Shown: positions 49,685 through 58,772 of the stretch, in pieces | Layout of the letters: each line of letters starts with the position of its first letter | Position numbering within the stretch: position 1 is the first letter of the stretch | Assembly: GCF_902859625.1 (NCBI RefSeq) | Contig: NZ_CADIJX010000008.1 | Span: forward strand, 99,014-163,013 | Reading direction: 5' to 3' | Length of the DNA stretch: 64,000 nucleotides | Origin: Achromobacter pestifer | GTDB lineage: Bacteria; Pseudomonadota; Gammaproteobacteria; Burkholderiales; Burkholderiaceae_B | Translations under genes and position numbers: made by a program | Notes under the pieces: model-generated | What the model was told of the DNA's origin: nothing | Databases searched by the model: none | The model's input: the letters and a program-made list of their open reading frames with translations, nothing else

Positions 49685-50986
49685 ATGACGCCAGTGACAC
49701 GTAGCCCCTCCTTTGACAGTGCGGTCAGCACCAACCAGGCCGCCGATGCGGGCCGCCGCAAGTGGTTGAGCGGAACGGCGCGCGCGGTGGCGGGCGCCAG
49801 CCTGTTGTCCTTGGTCGACCCGCTGGTGCGCGCGGGGGCATGGGCCGCCGGCACCGATGCGCCCGAGAAGACCGAGGTCAAGATCGGCTTCATTCCGCTG
49901 ACCGATTGCGCCTCGGTCGTGATGGCGTCGGTACTGGGCATCGACAAGAAGTACGGCGTGAAGATCACCGTCTCCAAAGAAGCGTCGTGGGCCGCGGTGC
50001 GCGACAAACTCATGAACGGCGAACTGGACATGGCGCATGTGCTGTATGGGCTGCTCTATGGCGTGCATCTGGGCATCGGCGGCCCGAAGAAGGACATGGC
50101 CGTGCTGATGAACCTGAACCAGAACGGCCAGGCGATCACGCTGTCGAGCAAGCTGCTGCAAGCCGGCGCCCGCGATGGCGAATCGCTGGCCAAGTTGATG
50201 GCATCCGACAAACGCGAATACACCTTTGCCCAGACCTTCCCGACCGGCACGCACGCCATGTGGCTGTATTACTGGCTGGCGTCCTACGGCATCAATCCGA
50301 TGCAGGACGCGAAGGTCATCACGGTGCCGCCGCCGCAAATGGTGGCGAACATGCGCGTGGGCAATATGGATGGCTTCTGCGTGGGCGAGCCCTGGGGGGC
50401 GCGCGCCATCATGGACAAGATCGGCTTCACCGCCGTGACCACGCAGGGCATTTGGCAGGACCATCCCGAAAAGGTGCTGGGCACCAGCGCGGCTTTCGTA
50501 TCGCGCAATCCAAACACGGCGCGCGCCGTCACCGCCGCGATTCTTGAAGCTGGCAAATGGATCGATGCGTCGCCCGCCAACCGTCAGAAGACGGCCGAGA
50601 CCATCGCCGCCAAATCCTATGTGAACACTGATGCCAGCGGCATCGTGGACCGCATGCAGGGCCGGTACGAAGACGGCCTGGGCAAGACGTGGACGGATGA
50701 GCATGCCATGCGTTTCTATGCCGATGGCGCGGCCAGTTTTCCGTACCTGAGCGACGGCATGTGGTTCCTGACACAGCACAAGCGCTGGGGCCTGTTGAAA
50801 GAGCACCCCGACTATCTGGCGGTGGCCAAGAGCATCAACCGGATCGAGCTCTACAAGCAGGCCGCGCAGGCCGCCGGCGTGGCGCTGCCCGCGAGCGAGA
50901 CGCGCAGCTCCAAACTCATCGACGGCGTGGTGTGGGACGGCAGCAACCCGGCCGCCTACGCCGACGGATTCAAGGTCAAGGCCTGA
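49685..50986 (+). CDS. nrtA: nitrate ABC transporter substrate-binding protein, NrtA/CmpA family, Tat-exported
   Basis: A 433-residue periplasmic nitrate-binding protein. A twin-arginine signal (GRRKWLSGTARAVAGASLL, about 23-42) precedes 'VKIGFIPLTDCASVVMASVL', the family start. AGGAG lies 6 nt upstream of ATG 49685. An ATG at 49571 is in the same frame with its own GGAGG site but would add 38 residues before the signal. It is the first gene of nrtA-nrtB-nrtD-nasC-like-nasA. Confidence 0.92.
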   Translation: MTPVTRSPSFDSAVSTNQAADAGRRKWLSGTARAVAGASLLSLVDPLVRAGAWAAGTDAPEKTEVKIGFIPLTDCASVVMASVLGIDKKYGVKITVSKEASWAAVRDKLMNGELDMAHVLYGLLYGVHLGIGGPKKDMAVLMNLNQNGQAITLSSKLLQAGARDGESLAKLMASDKREYTFAQTFPTGTHAMWLYYWLASYGINPMQDAKVITVPPPQMVANMRVGNMDGFCVGEPWGARAIMDKIGFTAVTTQGIWQDHPEKVLGTSAAFVSRNPNTARAVTAAILEAGKWIDASPANRQKTAETIAAKSYVNTDASGIVDRMQGRYEDGLGKTWTDEHAMRFYADGAASFPYLSDGMWFLTQHKRWGLLKEHPDYLAVAKSINRIELYKQAAQAAGVALPASETRSSKLIDGVVWDGSNPAAYADGFKVKA

Positions 50987-51012
50987 TCGGCTGCAATCCA
51001 TAGGGGGATGCA

Positions 51013-51843
51013 ATGTCTACCGTAACGAATATGAGCCGTGTCGATGCAATCCTTGCGGCCGGGCGCGAACGGCTGGAAGCCGCACTGAAGGCCGTGGCCG
51101 GCCCGGTGGCGGGTTTCGCCTTGTTCGTCCTGGTGTGGCAGGTGGTGGCCATGCGGATTCCGGAGATCCCGACGCCAGGCGTCACCTGGCATGCGGCCGT
51201 GGAATTGTTCTCGGATCCGTTCTATGACAACGGGCCCAATGACAAGGGCATCGGCTGGAACCTGCTGGCCTCGTTGGAACGGGTGGCGGTGGGCTTCGGG
51301 CTGGCGGCCGTGATCGGCATCCCGGCGGGCTTTGCCATCGGCCGCTACGCCGCGATCAACGCCATGTTTTCGCCGATCGTCAGCCTGCTGCGTCCGGTGT
51401 CGCCGTTGGCCTGGCTGCCGCTGGGGCTGCTGCTGTTCAAGGCAGCCAACCCGGCAGCCATCTGGGCCATTTTCATCTGTTCGATCTGGCCGATGATCAT
51501 TAACACCGCGGTGGGCGTGTCGCGCGTCCCGCAAGACTATCTGAACGTGGCGCGGGTGTTGAACCTGTCGGAATGGAAAGTCACGACCAAGGTGCTGTTG
51601 CCTGCGGTGCTGCCCTACATGTTGACGGGCGTTCGCTTGTCGATCGGCACGGCGTGGCTGGTGATCGTGGCGGCCGAGATGCTGACGGGCGGCACGGGTA
51701 TCGGCTTCTGGCTGTGGGACGAGTGGAACAACCTGAAGGTGGAGCACATCGTCATCGCCATCTTTGTGATCGGCATCGTGGGCTTGTTGTTGGAAACCCT
51801 GCTGGTCGCGCTGGCCCGCCGATTCACCTACACCGAGGAATAG
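51013..51843 (+). CDS. nrtB: nitrate ABC transporter permease
   Basis: A 276-residue inner-membrane permease of the NrtB/SsuC/TauC type with about six helices and the cytoplasmic EAA-like loop near 'NVARVLNLSEWKVTTKVLLP'. 'LLRPVSPLAWLPLGLLLF' is typical of nitrate permeases. It follows nrtA by 26 bp and forms the channel of the importer. Confidence 0.93.
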   Translation: MSTVTNMSRVDAILAAGRERLEAALKAVAGPVAGFALFVLVWQVVAMRIPEIPTPGVTWHAAVELFSDPFYDNGPNDKGIGWNLLASLERVAVGFGLAAVIGIPAGFAIGRYAAINAMFSPIVSLLRPVSPLAWLPLGLLLFKAANPAAIWAIFICSIWPMIINTAVGVSRVPQDYLNVARVLNLSEWKVTTKVLLPAVLPYMLTGVRLSIGTAWLVIVAAEMLTGGTGIGFWLWDEWNNLKVEHIVIAIFVIGIVGLLLETLLVALARRFTYTEE

Positions 51844-51847
51844 CGCC

Positions 51848-52732
51848 ATGAAGAAATTCGTACGCATTGAAAGCGTGGGTCAGACGTTCAGCACCCGCAA
51901 GGGCGCCTTCGTGGCGTTGCGAGATATAGATTTGACGGTGGAGCAGGGCGAGTTCATCACGCTGATCGGCCATTCGGGTTGCGGCAAGTCCACCTTGTTG
52001 AATCTGATCGCCGGGCTGACGCGCCCGACCAGCGGCGTGCTGTTGTGCGCCGAACGCGAGATCTCCGGCCCGGGTCCGGATCGCGCCGTCGTGTTTCAGA
52101 ACCACTCGCTGCTGCCGTGGCTGACTTGCTTTCAGAACGTGTATCTGGCGGTCGAGCGGGTCTTCGGCGGCAAGGAAAAGCGTCCACAGTTGGCCGAACG
52201 CACGCGCGCCGCTCTGGAGTTGGTGGGATTGTTGTCGGCGCAGAACAAGCTGCCTCGGGAAATCTCCGGTGGCATGAAGCAGCGCGTGGGCATTGCCCGG
52301 GCGTTGGCGATCGAACCCGGTGTGCTGCTGATGGACGAACCGTTTGGCGCGCTGGATGCGCTGACGCGCGCGCACCTTCAGGATGAACTGCTGAAGATCG
52401 TGGCCAAGACGCGCACGACCACCATCATGGTCACGCACGATGTCGACGAAGCGGTGCTGCTGTCCGACCGCATAGTCATGCTGACGAACGGCCCGGCGGC
52501 GACCATCGGCGAGATCCTGCCCGTGCCGCTGCCGCGTCCGCGCGACCGCGTCCGGCTGACCAACGACGCGACCTATCTGGCATGCCGCGCGTCGGTGGTG
52601 GATTTCCTGCATCGCCGTCACGGCAATCCCGAACGTTCGCAGGCGGCGGCGCAGGCCAACGCGGTCTTGAGCGCAGAGCCGGAGGCTATGGACGGCAGCC
52701 GCGCCGAGGCTGCCACACGCGCTGCGGCCTGA
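51848..52732 (+). CDS. nrtD: nitrate ABC transporter ATP-binding protein
   Basis: A 294-residue ABC ATPase. Walker A is GHSGCGKSTLL (about 38-48), the signature ISGGMKQRVGIARAL (about 139), Walker B VLLMDEPFGALD and the switch His in VTHDVDEAV. It powers nitrate uptake with NrtA and NrtB. It starts 4 bp after nrtB. The last 30 residues are an Ala-rich extension. Confidence 0.93.
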   Translation: MKKFVRIESVGQTFSTRKGAFVALRDIDLTVEQGEFITLIGHSGCGKSTLLNLIAGLTRPTSGVLLCAEREISGPGPDRAVVFQNHSLLPWLTCFQNVYLAVERVFGGKEKRPQLAERTRAALELVGLLSAQNKLPREISGGMKQRVGIARALAIEPGVLLMDEPFGALDALTRAHLQDELLKIVAKTRTTTIMVTHDVDEAVLLSDRIVMLTNGPAATIGEILPVPLPRPRDRVRLTNDATYLACRASVVDFLHRRHGNPERSQAAAQANAVLSAEPEAMDGSRAEAATRAAA

Positions 52733-52752
52733 CGGACAGCATCAGGATCGCC

Positions 52753-53973
52753 ATGAGTGCGAAGCAGAAACTGGTGGTGGTGGGCAACGGCATGGCGGGC
52801 ATCCGCACGGTGGAGGAATTGCTGTCGCTGGCGCCCGACCTGTACGACATCACGGTGTTTGGCGCCGAGCCTCACACCAACTACAACCGAATTCTGCTGT
52901 CGCCCGTGCTGGCGGGCGAACGGACCTTGCAAGACATCGTGTTGAACGATGAAGACTGGTACGCCCGTCACGGCATCCGGCTGTTGCGCAACCGCAAGGT
53001 GACGCGCGTGGACCGTGTGCGCCGCGTCGTGCACGCGGACGACGGCACCGAAGCGCCGTATGACCGGCTGCTGCTGGCCACCGGGTCGAACCCGTTCATG
53101 CTGCCCGTGCCGGGGAGCGATCTGGATGGCGTGGTCGCTTTTCGCGATATCGGCGATGTGCACCAGATGATCGAAGCGTCGTCGCGCTACCGGCACGCCG
53201 TCGTGATTGGCGGCGGCTTGCTGGGCCTGGAGGCCGCCACAGGTTTGGCGGTGCGTGGCATGGACGTGTCGGTGGTGCATCTGGGCCACGCATTGCTGGA
53301 CCGCCAGCTGGACGGCGAAGCGTCGGCATTGCTGCGGCAATGCCTGGAGGCACGCGGCCTGAAATTCCTGTTGCGGCATCAGACCCAGGCGATCATCGCC
53401 GGTGATGACGGGCGCGTTCGCGCGCTGCGCTTTGCTGACGGCCAGGAGATTCCGGCGGACCTGGTGGTGATGGCCGTGGGGGTGCGCCCCAACACGGCTC
53501 TGGCCGAACGTTGCGGGTTGCATGTGGACCGTGGCGTGGTGGTCAGTGACACCTTGCAGACTTACGACCCGCGCATTTATGCGGTGGGCGAATGCGTCAG
53601 CCATCGTGGCACGGCTTACGGCCTGGTCGCGCCGTTGTTTGAGCAAGCCAGGGTGGCGGCGAACCATCTGGCCCTGCACGGCATCGGCCGCTACGAAGGC
53701 AGCGTGACATCCGCCAAGTTGAAGGTCACCGGCATCGATCTTTTTTCAGCCGGAGATTTCGCGGGCGGCGAGCAGACCGAATCCATCACGTTGGCCGATA
53801 CGCAGGGCGGCGTCTACAAGAAGCTGGTGATTCGCGGCGACAAGCTGGTGGGGGCCTGTCTATATGGCGACACGGCGGACGGCGCGTGGTATGTCCGGCT
53901 GATCCGTGACGGGCAGGACATCGGCGCCCTGCGCGACGAATTAATGGCCGGCGAAAGCGCGGCGGGCGGGTGA
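52753..53973 (+). CDS. FAD/NAD(P)-dependent oxidoreductase, NasC/NirB-N-terminal-like
   Basis: A 406-residue flavoprotein with two dinucleotide-binding motifs (VVGNGMAGIRTVEELL at residue 8 and VIGGGLLGLEAATGLAV near 155), resembling the FAD/NAD part of NirB and Klebsiella NasC. It should carry electrons from NAD(P)H to the nitrate reductase encoded 3 bp downstream. It ends without the [2Fe-2S] BFD module that follows in NirB; such a module is found at the end of NasA. ATG at 52753 starts MSAKQKLVVVGNG. Confidence 0.88.
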   Translation: MSAKQKLVVVGNGMAGIRTVEELLSLAPDLYDITVFGAEPHTNYNRILLSPVLAGERTLQDIVLNDEDWYARHGIRLLRNRKVTRVDRVRRVVHADDGTEAPYDRLLLATGSNPFMLPVPGSDLDGVVAFRDIGDVHQMIEASSRYRHAVVIGGGLLGLEAATGLAVRGMDVSVVHLGHALLDRQLDGEASALLRQCLEARGLKFLLRHQTQAIIAGDDGRVRALRFADGQEIPADLVVMAVGVRPNTALAERCGLHVDRGVVVSDTLQTYDPRIYAVGECVSHRGTAYGLVAPLFEQARVAANHLALHGIGRYEGSVTSAKLKVTGIDLFSAGDFAGGEQTESITLADTQGGVYKKLVIRGDKLVGACLYGDTADGAWYVRLIRDGQDIGALRDELMAGESAAGG

Positions 53974-53976
53974 AGC

Positions 53977-56769
53977 ATGCATAAGCCGTCGGGAAACCCG
54001 ATTCCGATCGTCGACGTCAGCGCAGGCCGCGACGTGCCCTCGGTGTGCTGCTATTGCGGCACGGGGTGTGGCGTGCGCGTGCAGGTGCGGGACGGCGCGG
54101 TGTTGGCGGTACGCGGCGACGAACGCCACCCCGCCAATCACGGCAAGCTGTGCAGCAAGGGGCTGGCGCTGGGCGACACGGTGCGGCGTGATGGCGCGCG
54201 CGTGCTGTCGGCCCAATGGCGCGAGGCCCGTGATCAGCCGATGCGAGACATCGCGCTTGATCGGGCGCTGGATATCGCGGCGGACACGCTGGCTCGCACG
54301 ATCCTGTCGCATGGCCCGGATGCCGTGGGGTTCTATCTGTCGGGCCAGTTGCTGACCGAAGACTATGCCGTCTTCAACAAGCTGGCGCGCGCCCTGGCGG
54401 GCACCAATAATATCGACACCAATTCCAGGCTATGCATGTCCAGCGCCGTGTCGGGCTACAAGCGCACGCTGGGTGCGGATGCGCCACCCGCCTGCTATGA
54501 AGACCTGGATCTGGCGGACACCGTGCTGATCGCCGGGTCCAACATGGCGTATGCGCATCCGGTGCTGTTTCGCCGCCTGGAGGCGGCGCGCGCGCGGCGT
54601 CCGGACATGAAGGTGATCGCCGTGGACCCGCGGCGCACGGACACGACCGCGTTCGCCGACCTGCACCTGCCAATCGCGCCGGGCACCGACGTGGCCCTGT
54701 TCCACGCGATGCTGCATGTCATGGTGCGTGAAGGCCTGGTCGACCATGGCTATATCCAGCGCCACACGGAAGGCTTCGACGCCTTGCAGGCACGCCTGGA
54801 TGCATTCCCGCCCGAGGCGGCGCAACGCCTCTGCGGCGTGCCCGCGCGGGACATCATTCAGGCAGCCCGTTGGTTCGGCGGTGCGAACGCGGCGTTGTCG
54901 CTCTACACGATGGGACTGAACCAGTCGACCAGCGGCACTGACAAGAACGCGGCGCTGATTCATCTGCATCTGGCGACCGGCCAGATCGGCCGGCCAGGGG
55001 CGGGGCCATTTTCACTGACGGGCCAACCCAACGCGATGGGCGGCCGCGAGGCCGGTGGCATGGCGACCTTGCTGCCGGGCCATCGGGATCCGGCCTACGC
55101 TGCCGATCGCGCCGACGTGGCGGCGTTGTGGGGCGTGGAGCGCCTGCCCGACGCGCCTGGAACCACCGCTTTGGATATGTTCGATGCGGTGCTGGAAGGA
55201 CGCATCAAGGTGCTGTGGATCGCGGCGACCAATCCCGCCCAGTCGCTACCGGACCAGGCCAGGGTGCGCGCTGCGCTGGAACGTGCCGAATGCGTCATCG
55301 TGCAGGAGGCATTCGCCAACACCGAGACGCTGGCCTACGCTGATCTGGTGCTGCCCGCCGCAACGTGGCCAGAGAAGTCTGGCACGGTGACGAATTCCGA
55401 GCGTCGCATCAGCCGCGTGCAGGCTGCGATTGCGCCGCCTGGCGACGCGCAGCCGGACTGGCGGCTGGCGCAGGCGGTGGCGCAGCGGCTGGCTGGCCGC
55501 ATCGCGCCGGACAAGGAGGCGCGTTTTGCCTATCGCGATGAAAGCGAGGTGTTCGCCGAGCACGCGCGCATGACGGCCGGGCGCGATCTGGACTACAGCG
55601 CACTGGATTACGACGCGCTGCGCCGCGACGGGCCACAGCAATGGCCGTATCGCGCAGGACAGGGCACGGCGCGTTTGTACGCCGACGGCGTGTTTCCCAC
55701 GCCCAGTGGCCGCGCCCGCTTTATCGACGTGGACTATCGGCCGCCCGCAGACCTGCTGACGCCCGACTTCCCGTTGCAGCTTACGACGGGCCGCCTGCGT
55801 GACCATTGGCACACCATGGCGCGCACCTCGCTATCTCGCGTGCTGACACAGCATGTCGAAGAACCCTGGGTGTCGTTGCATCCGGAAGACATGCGCCGCC
55901 TGAAACTGGAAGCGGGTGCGCTTGCGCGGTTGCGTTCCCGGCGCGGCAGCGTGGTGCTGCCGGTGCGCGCCGATGATGGCGTGCAGGCCGGGCACGCTTT
56001 CCTGCCGATGCATTGGGGCAGTGCCTTCATGGCGGGCCTGGGCGTCAATGCGTTGACCAGTCCGGCCACGGACCCGATTTCGAGGCAGCCTGAACTGAAG
56101 TTCAGTGCCATCGCTGCCGAGCCCGCCGGTCTGGCCTGGCAGGCGGCGGGGTGGCTGCAAGGTGATGGCGCGACCTTGCGCGCGCGCCTGGCCCCCTGGC
56201 TGCGCCGCTTTGATTACGCGGTGCTGCTGCCGGTTGGCGCGGGCGGCGTGCGGCTTCGGCTGGCGGCCGCCGACACGCCCAGTCCGGCGGTGCTGGCGGA
56301 GCTGGCCGATGCGTTCGGCCTGGCGCGGGCCGATGTGGTGTTCGATGATCTGGCGCGGGGCAAGCTGCGGCGGGTGGCGGTGGCTCAGGGGGTCTTGCGT
56401 GCGTTTCTGCTGGCCGGCGATTGGCGGGCGCAGGACGCGCTGCTGTCCTGGGCGGCGGGTGCCGACGCGCCCGCCAGCATTTCCGCATTGTTGTTGGGCC
56501 GGATATCAGGGCCGGCGCGCTCGCGCACGGTCTGCGTCTGCAATGGCGTCAACGAGGCGGCGATCCTGGCCGGCATCGCCAGCGGGTGCGACTTGGCCGC
56601 CCTGAAATCCACCTTGGGTTGCGGCACGGGTTGCGGCTCCTGCGTGCCCGAGATCCAATCCCTGATCGCCCGGATACCGGCCGTGGCGGTCACGAGTGGA
56701 CATACGCCGGGCACGGCAACCGGTGTAGTATCAAGCCAGCCGTCGCGGGTAGCGGACGGCGTTTTCTGA
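53977..56769 (+). CDS. nasA: assimilatory nitrate reductase catalytic subunit with C-terminal BFD [2Fe-2S] domain
   Basis: A 930-residue cytosolic Mo-bisMGD enzyme reducing nitrate to nitrite. The N-terminal [4Fe-4S] site is CYCGTGC with a distal Cys (C24, C27, C31, C59). The predicted Mo ligand is C153 in NSRLCMSSAVSG. MGD-binding segments such as GLNQSTSGTDKNAA and 'GPFSLTGQPNAMGGREAGGM' follow. Residues about 848-900 form a BFD-like [2Fe-2S] domain (TVCVCNGVNEAAI then LGCGTGCGSCVPEI). It receives electrons from the preceding flavoprotein. Confidence 0.95.
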   Translation: MHKPSGNPIPIVDVSAGRDVPSVCCYCGTGCGVRVQVRDGAVLAVRGDERHPANHGKLCSKGLALGDTVRRDGARVLSAQWREARDQPMRDIALDRALDIAADTLARTILSHGPDAVGFYLSGQLLTEDYAVFNKLARALAGTNNIDTNSRLCMSSAVSGYKRTLGADAPPACYEDLDLADTVLIAGSNMAYAHPVLFRRLEAARARRPDMKVIAVDPRRTDTTAFADLHLPIAPGTDVALFHAMLHVMVREGLVDHGYIQRHTEGFDALQARLDAFPPEAAQRLCGVPARDIIQAARWFGGANAALSLYTMGLNQSTSGTDKNAALIHLHLATGQIGRPGAGPFSLTGQPNAMGGREAGGMATLLPGHRDPAYAADRADVAALWGVERLPDAPGTTALDMFDAVLEGRIKVLWIAATNPAQSLPDQARVRAALERAECVIVQEAFANTETLAYADLVLPAATWPEKSGTVTNSERRISRVQAAIAPPGDAQPDWRLAQAVAQRLAGRIAPDKEARFAYRDESEVFAEHARMTAGRDLDYSALDYDALRRDGPQQWPYRAGQGTARLYADGVFPTPSGRARFIDVDYRPPADLLTPDFPLQLTTGRLRDHWHTMARTSLSRVLTQHVEEPWVSLHPEDMRRLKLEAGALARLRSRRGSVVLPVRADDGVQAGHAFLPMHWGSAFMAGLGVNALTSPATDPISRQPELKFSAIAAEPAGLAWQAAGWLQGDGATLRARLAPWLRRFDYAVLLPVGAGGVRLRLAAADTPSPAVLAELADAFGLARADVVFDDLARGKLRRVAVAQGVLRAFLLAGDWRAQDALLSWAAGADAPASISALLLGRISGPARSRTVCVCNGVNEAAILAGIASGCDLAALKSTLGCGTGCGSCVPEIQSLIARIPAVAVTSGHTPGTATGVVSSQPSRVADGVF

Positions 56770-56784
56770 ATTCTGGAGTGGCTT

Positions 56785-57516
56785 GTGACGATGCGAAAAA
56801 TGGCATCCCTGATTTTGGCGGCTGGCGCGCTGGGCGCCGCCGCTTCGGCGCAGGCCGGTGTTTGCGATGCGCAGTTCATGCATGATGGCGGCGCGGTGCA
56901 ACTGACCGGCTCCGGCAATCTATCGCTGGGCGCGGACCTGAGCTTCGCAGAGGTTACAAAAAGCAATGGCGACAATTGCCGTGCGCGCGTGCAAGGCGTT
57001 GCCACGTTCAGCTACGCGGGTTTGCCGCCGGGCAAGTCCAAGCTGGACTACCTGATGACGGTGAAGGGCGGCCAAGCCACTTTCCTGCGGTACGCCAGCG
57101 CCGGTGAAGCGCCCAAGCCTTCCGAAGGCCAGTTCGACCTGCGCATGCTGGGCCTGTTCGCCTACGACGGCAACTTGAACGCCGGGCAGAAGCTGCCTGG
57201 CTCGTCCTTCCGCTTGAAGATCGGCAAGGAAGCGCCTGTGGGTGGACAACCCAGCACCACGGTGCGCATCGGCGAAAAGACCGTGGGCCAGAAAAAGCCG
57301 GTGAGCACGGCGCTGGGCCAGCAGTCCTGCCACCCGATTACCTACACCCGTAATTCGGATCCCACGATGGCCACGTTTCAGGGCCTGACCATTCCGATCC
57401 CCGGCATGAACACCACGGTCACCGACTGGTATTGTCCCGCCGTGAACCTGGTGATGAAGCAGGACATTGATCAAGGCGGCGTGAAGTCTGCCGTTGAGAT
57501 TACGCAGATCAAGTAG
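56785..57516 (+). CDS. secreted protein of unknown function
   Basis: A 243-residue protein not recognised as a named family. A Sec signal (residues 1-24, ending SAQAG) precedes a beta-rich soluble domain with four Cys (GVCDAQ, NCRARV, QQSCHP, WYCPAV), so two disulfides are possible. The start is GTG with CTGGAG 6 nt upstream; ATG at 56791 is the alternative. It follows nasA by 15 bp but shows no link to nitrate and may have its own promoter. Confidence 0.7.
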   Translation: MTMRKMASLILAAGALGAAASAQAGVCDAQFMHDGGAVQLTGSGNLSLGADLSFAEVTKSNGDNCRARVQGVATFSYAGLPPGKSKLDYLMTVKGGQATFLRYASAGEAPKPSEGQFDLRMLGLFAYDGNLNAGQKLPGSSFRLKIGKEAPVGGQPSTTVRIGEKTVGQKKPVSTALGQQSCHPITYTRNSDPTMATFQGLTIPIPGMNTTVTDWYCPAVNLVMKQDIDQGGVKSAVEITQIK

Positions 57517-57599
57517 CACACGGTAGCAAGCACGCCATGCTGCGGGCATGGCGGCTGGTATGATGGTTTTGTCATAGACACACAACAGGAGCTCAAAAA

Positions 57600-57917
57600 A
57601 TGGCCACGAGAAAATCCGAAGAAGTCGCAAAAGAAAAACTCATCGACAGTGTCAAGACCAGTTTGAATGACGCGGAAAACCTGCTGCGTGAAGCGGCGGG
57701 CACCACCGGCGAAAAGGCAAACGAATTGCGCGACCGCGCCATGACGTCGCTCAAGCGCACACGTGAAGCGCTCTATGAGGCTCAAGACGCCGTGCTGGAA
57801 CGCGGCCGCAAAGCCGCCCGTGCCACGGACGACTACGTGCACGACAATCCCTGGCAAGCCATCGGCATCGCAGGCGTGACCGGCCTGCTGCTCGGCTTGC
57901 TGATCAGCCGCCGCTGA
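57600..57917 (+). CDS. DUF883/ElaB/YqjD-family membrane-anchored protein
   Basis: A 105-residue protein with a long charged amphipathic helix (residues 1-80) and a C-terminal membrane anchor (WQAIGIAGVTGLLLGLLIS then RR). Proteins of this type (YqjD, ElaB) sit in the inner membrane by their C-terminus and bind stationary-phase ribosomes. AGGAG precedes the ATG; a TATGAT at 57559-57564 and the inverted CGCCATG/CATGGCG at about 57537-57554 lie in the 83-bp gap upstream. Confidence 0.9.
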   Translation: MATRKSEEVAKEKLIDSVKTSLNDAENLLREAAGTTGEKANELRDRAMTSLKRTREALYEAQDAVLERGRKAARATDDYVHDNPWQAIGIAGVTGLLLGLLISRR

Positions 57918-57931
57918 TAAGGCTTGAGCGT

Positions 57932-57973
57932 CCGGGCGGGCGGCGCCGGCATTGCGCCGCGTTGCCCGCCCGG
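57932..57973 (+). other. strong intercistronic stem-loop
   Basis: CCGGGCGGGC (57932-57941) pairs with GCCCGCCCGG (57964-57973); inside, GGCGC pairs with GCGCC. It fills the gap between the DUF883 and YqjE-like genes and has no T-run, so it looks like an RNA-stability or partial attenuation element. Confidence 0.55.
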
Positions 57974-57986
57974 CGTTCTTGACGCC

Positions 57987-58406
57987 ATGGGTCTACGAAA
58001 ATCTGTTTTCGGAGTTGCGTCCAGCCTGGTCGGGCTGACGCGCACGCGCCTGGAGCTGCTGGCTCTTGAAGCCGCCGACGAAAAGGCGCGCTTGCTCAAA
58101 CTGCTGGGCATGGCCTTTGCCGCGTTGCTATTCCTGACGCTGGCGGTGCTGGTGTTCACGGTGACGGTCGCGGTGCTGTTCTGGCCGACCGAAGACCGCT
58201 ATCTGGCCCTGGGCCTGTTGGCGGCTTTCTACGGTCTGCTCGGGGTGGGGCTGCTGCTGGCTGTGCGCCACGCCCTGGTGTATGGCGCTCCGCCGTTCGC
58301 GGCCACCCTGGAAGAGCTGGGCCGTGATGCGGAACTGCTGGAACGGGTGCGCGATGCGCAAAGCGACGACGATGCACCGTCGGCGCGTCGGCGCGAGGAG
58401 GACTGA
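57987..58406 (+). CDS. phage-holin-like membrane protein, YqjE type
   Basis: A 139-residue protein with two transmembrane helices (about 38-60 and 75-97) and charged ends, matching the YqjE/'putative actinobacterial holin-X' family that accompanies YqjD. No lytic role is implied. ATG at 57987 (MGLRKSVFGVASSLVGL) is chosen; the open frame from 57924 runs through the stem-loop and is not supported. Confidence 0.85.
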   Translation: MGLRKSVFGVASSLVGLTRTRLELLALEAADEKARLLKLLGMAFAALLFLTLAVLVFTVTVAVLFWPTEDRYLALGLLAAFYGLLGVGLLLAVRHALVYGAPPFAATLEELGRDAELLERVRDAQSDDDAPSARRREED

Positions 58407-58409
58407 ACC

Positions 58410-58772
58410 ATGTCGAAAAGGTCTCCTACCGTTGATCGTGCCGTGCGCATTGAACTGTTGCGCGCCCGTGCGGCGATCGAACGCGAATCGCTGGCGCAGA
58501 ACATCGTGACCACCGGCCGCAAGCTGGAGCCGGCCTCGATCATCCGGGGTCTGCTGCCCAGGTTGGCATCGGGCGGCGCGTCGCGTTGGGCATTGCAGGC
58601 CATCACGCTGGCCCGCCGCTATCCACTGGTCAGTTCGTCCTTGTCCACCTTGCTCATGCGGGGCGGCAAGCGCTTCAAACTGCTCAAGGTCGCCGGCGGC
58701 GCCTTGGTGGGCTGGCAGTTGTACAAGCTTTGGCAAAGCTCAAGGGAAGACAGCGAGCCGGATGGGCGTTAG
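58410..58772 (+). CDS. YqjK-like small protein
   Basis: A 120-residue basic protein starting 3 bp after the YqjE-like gene. It has an N-terminal helix rich in Arg/Glu and a weakly hydrophobic C-terminal part (LLKVAGGALVGWQLYKLW). Its place and size resemble yqjK in yqjCDEK-type clusters, but sequence similarity is weak to the eye. Its TAG stop is inside the first copy of a 14-bp tandem repeat. Confidence 0.7.
   Translation: MSKRSPTVDRAVRIELLRARAAIERESLAQNIVTTGRKLEPASIIRGLLPRLASGGASRWALQAITLARRYPLVSSSLSTLLMRGGKRFKLLKVAGGALVGWQLYKLWQSSREDSEPDGR

Noticed and set aside
57924..57986. Upstream extension of the YqjE-like protein
   Set aside because: The frame runs through the intercistronic stem-loop and yields Gly/Pro/Ala residues not typical of the family.
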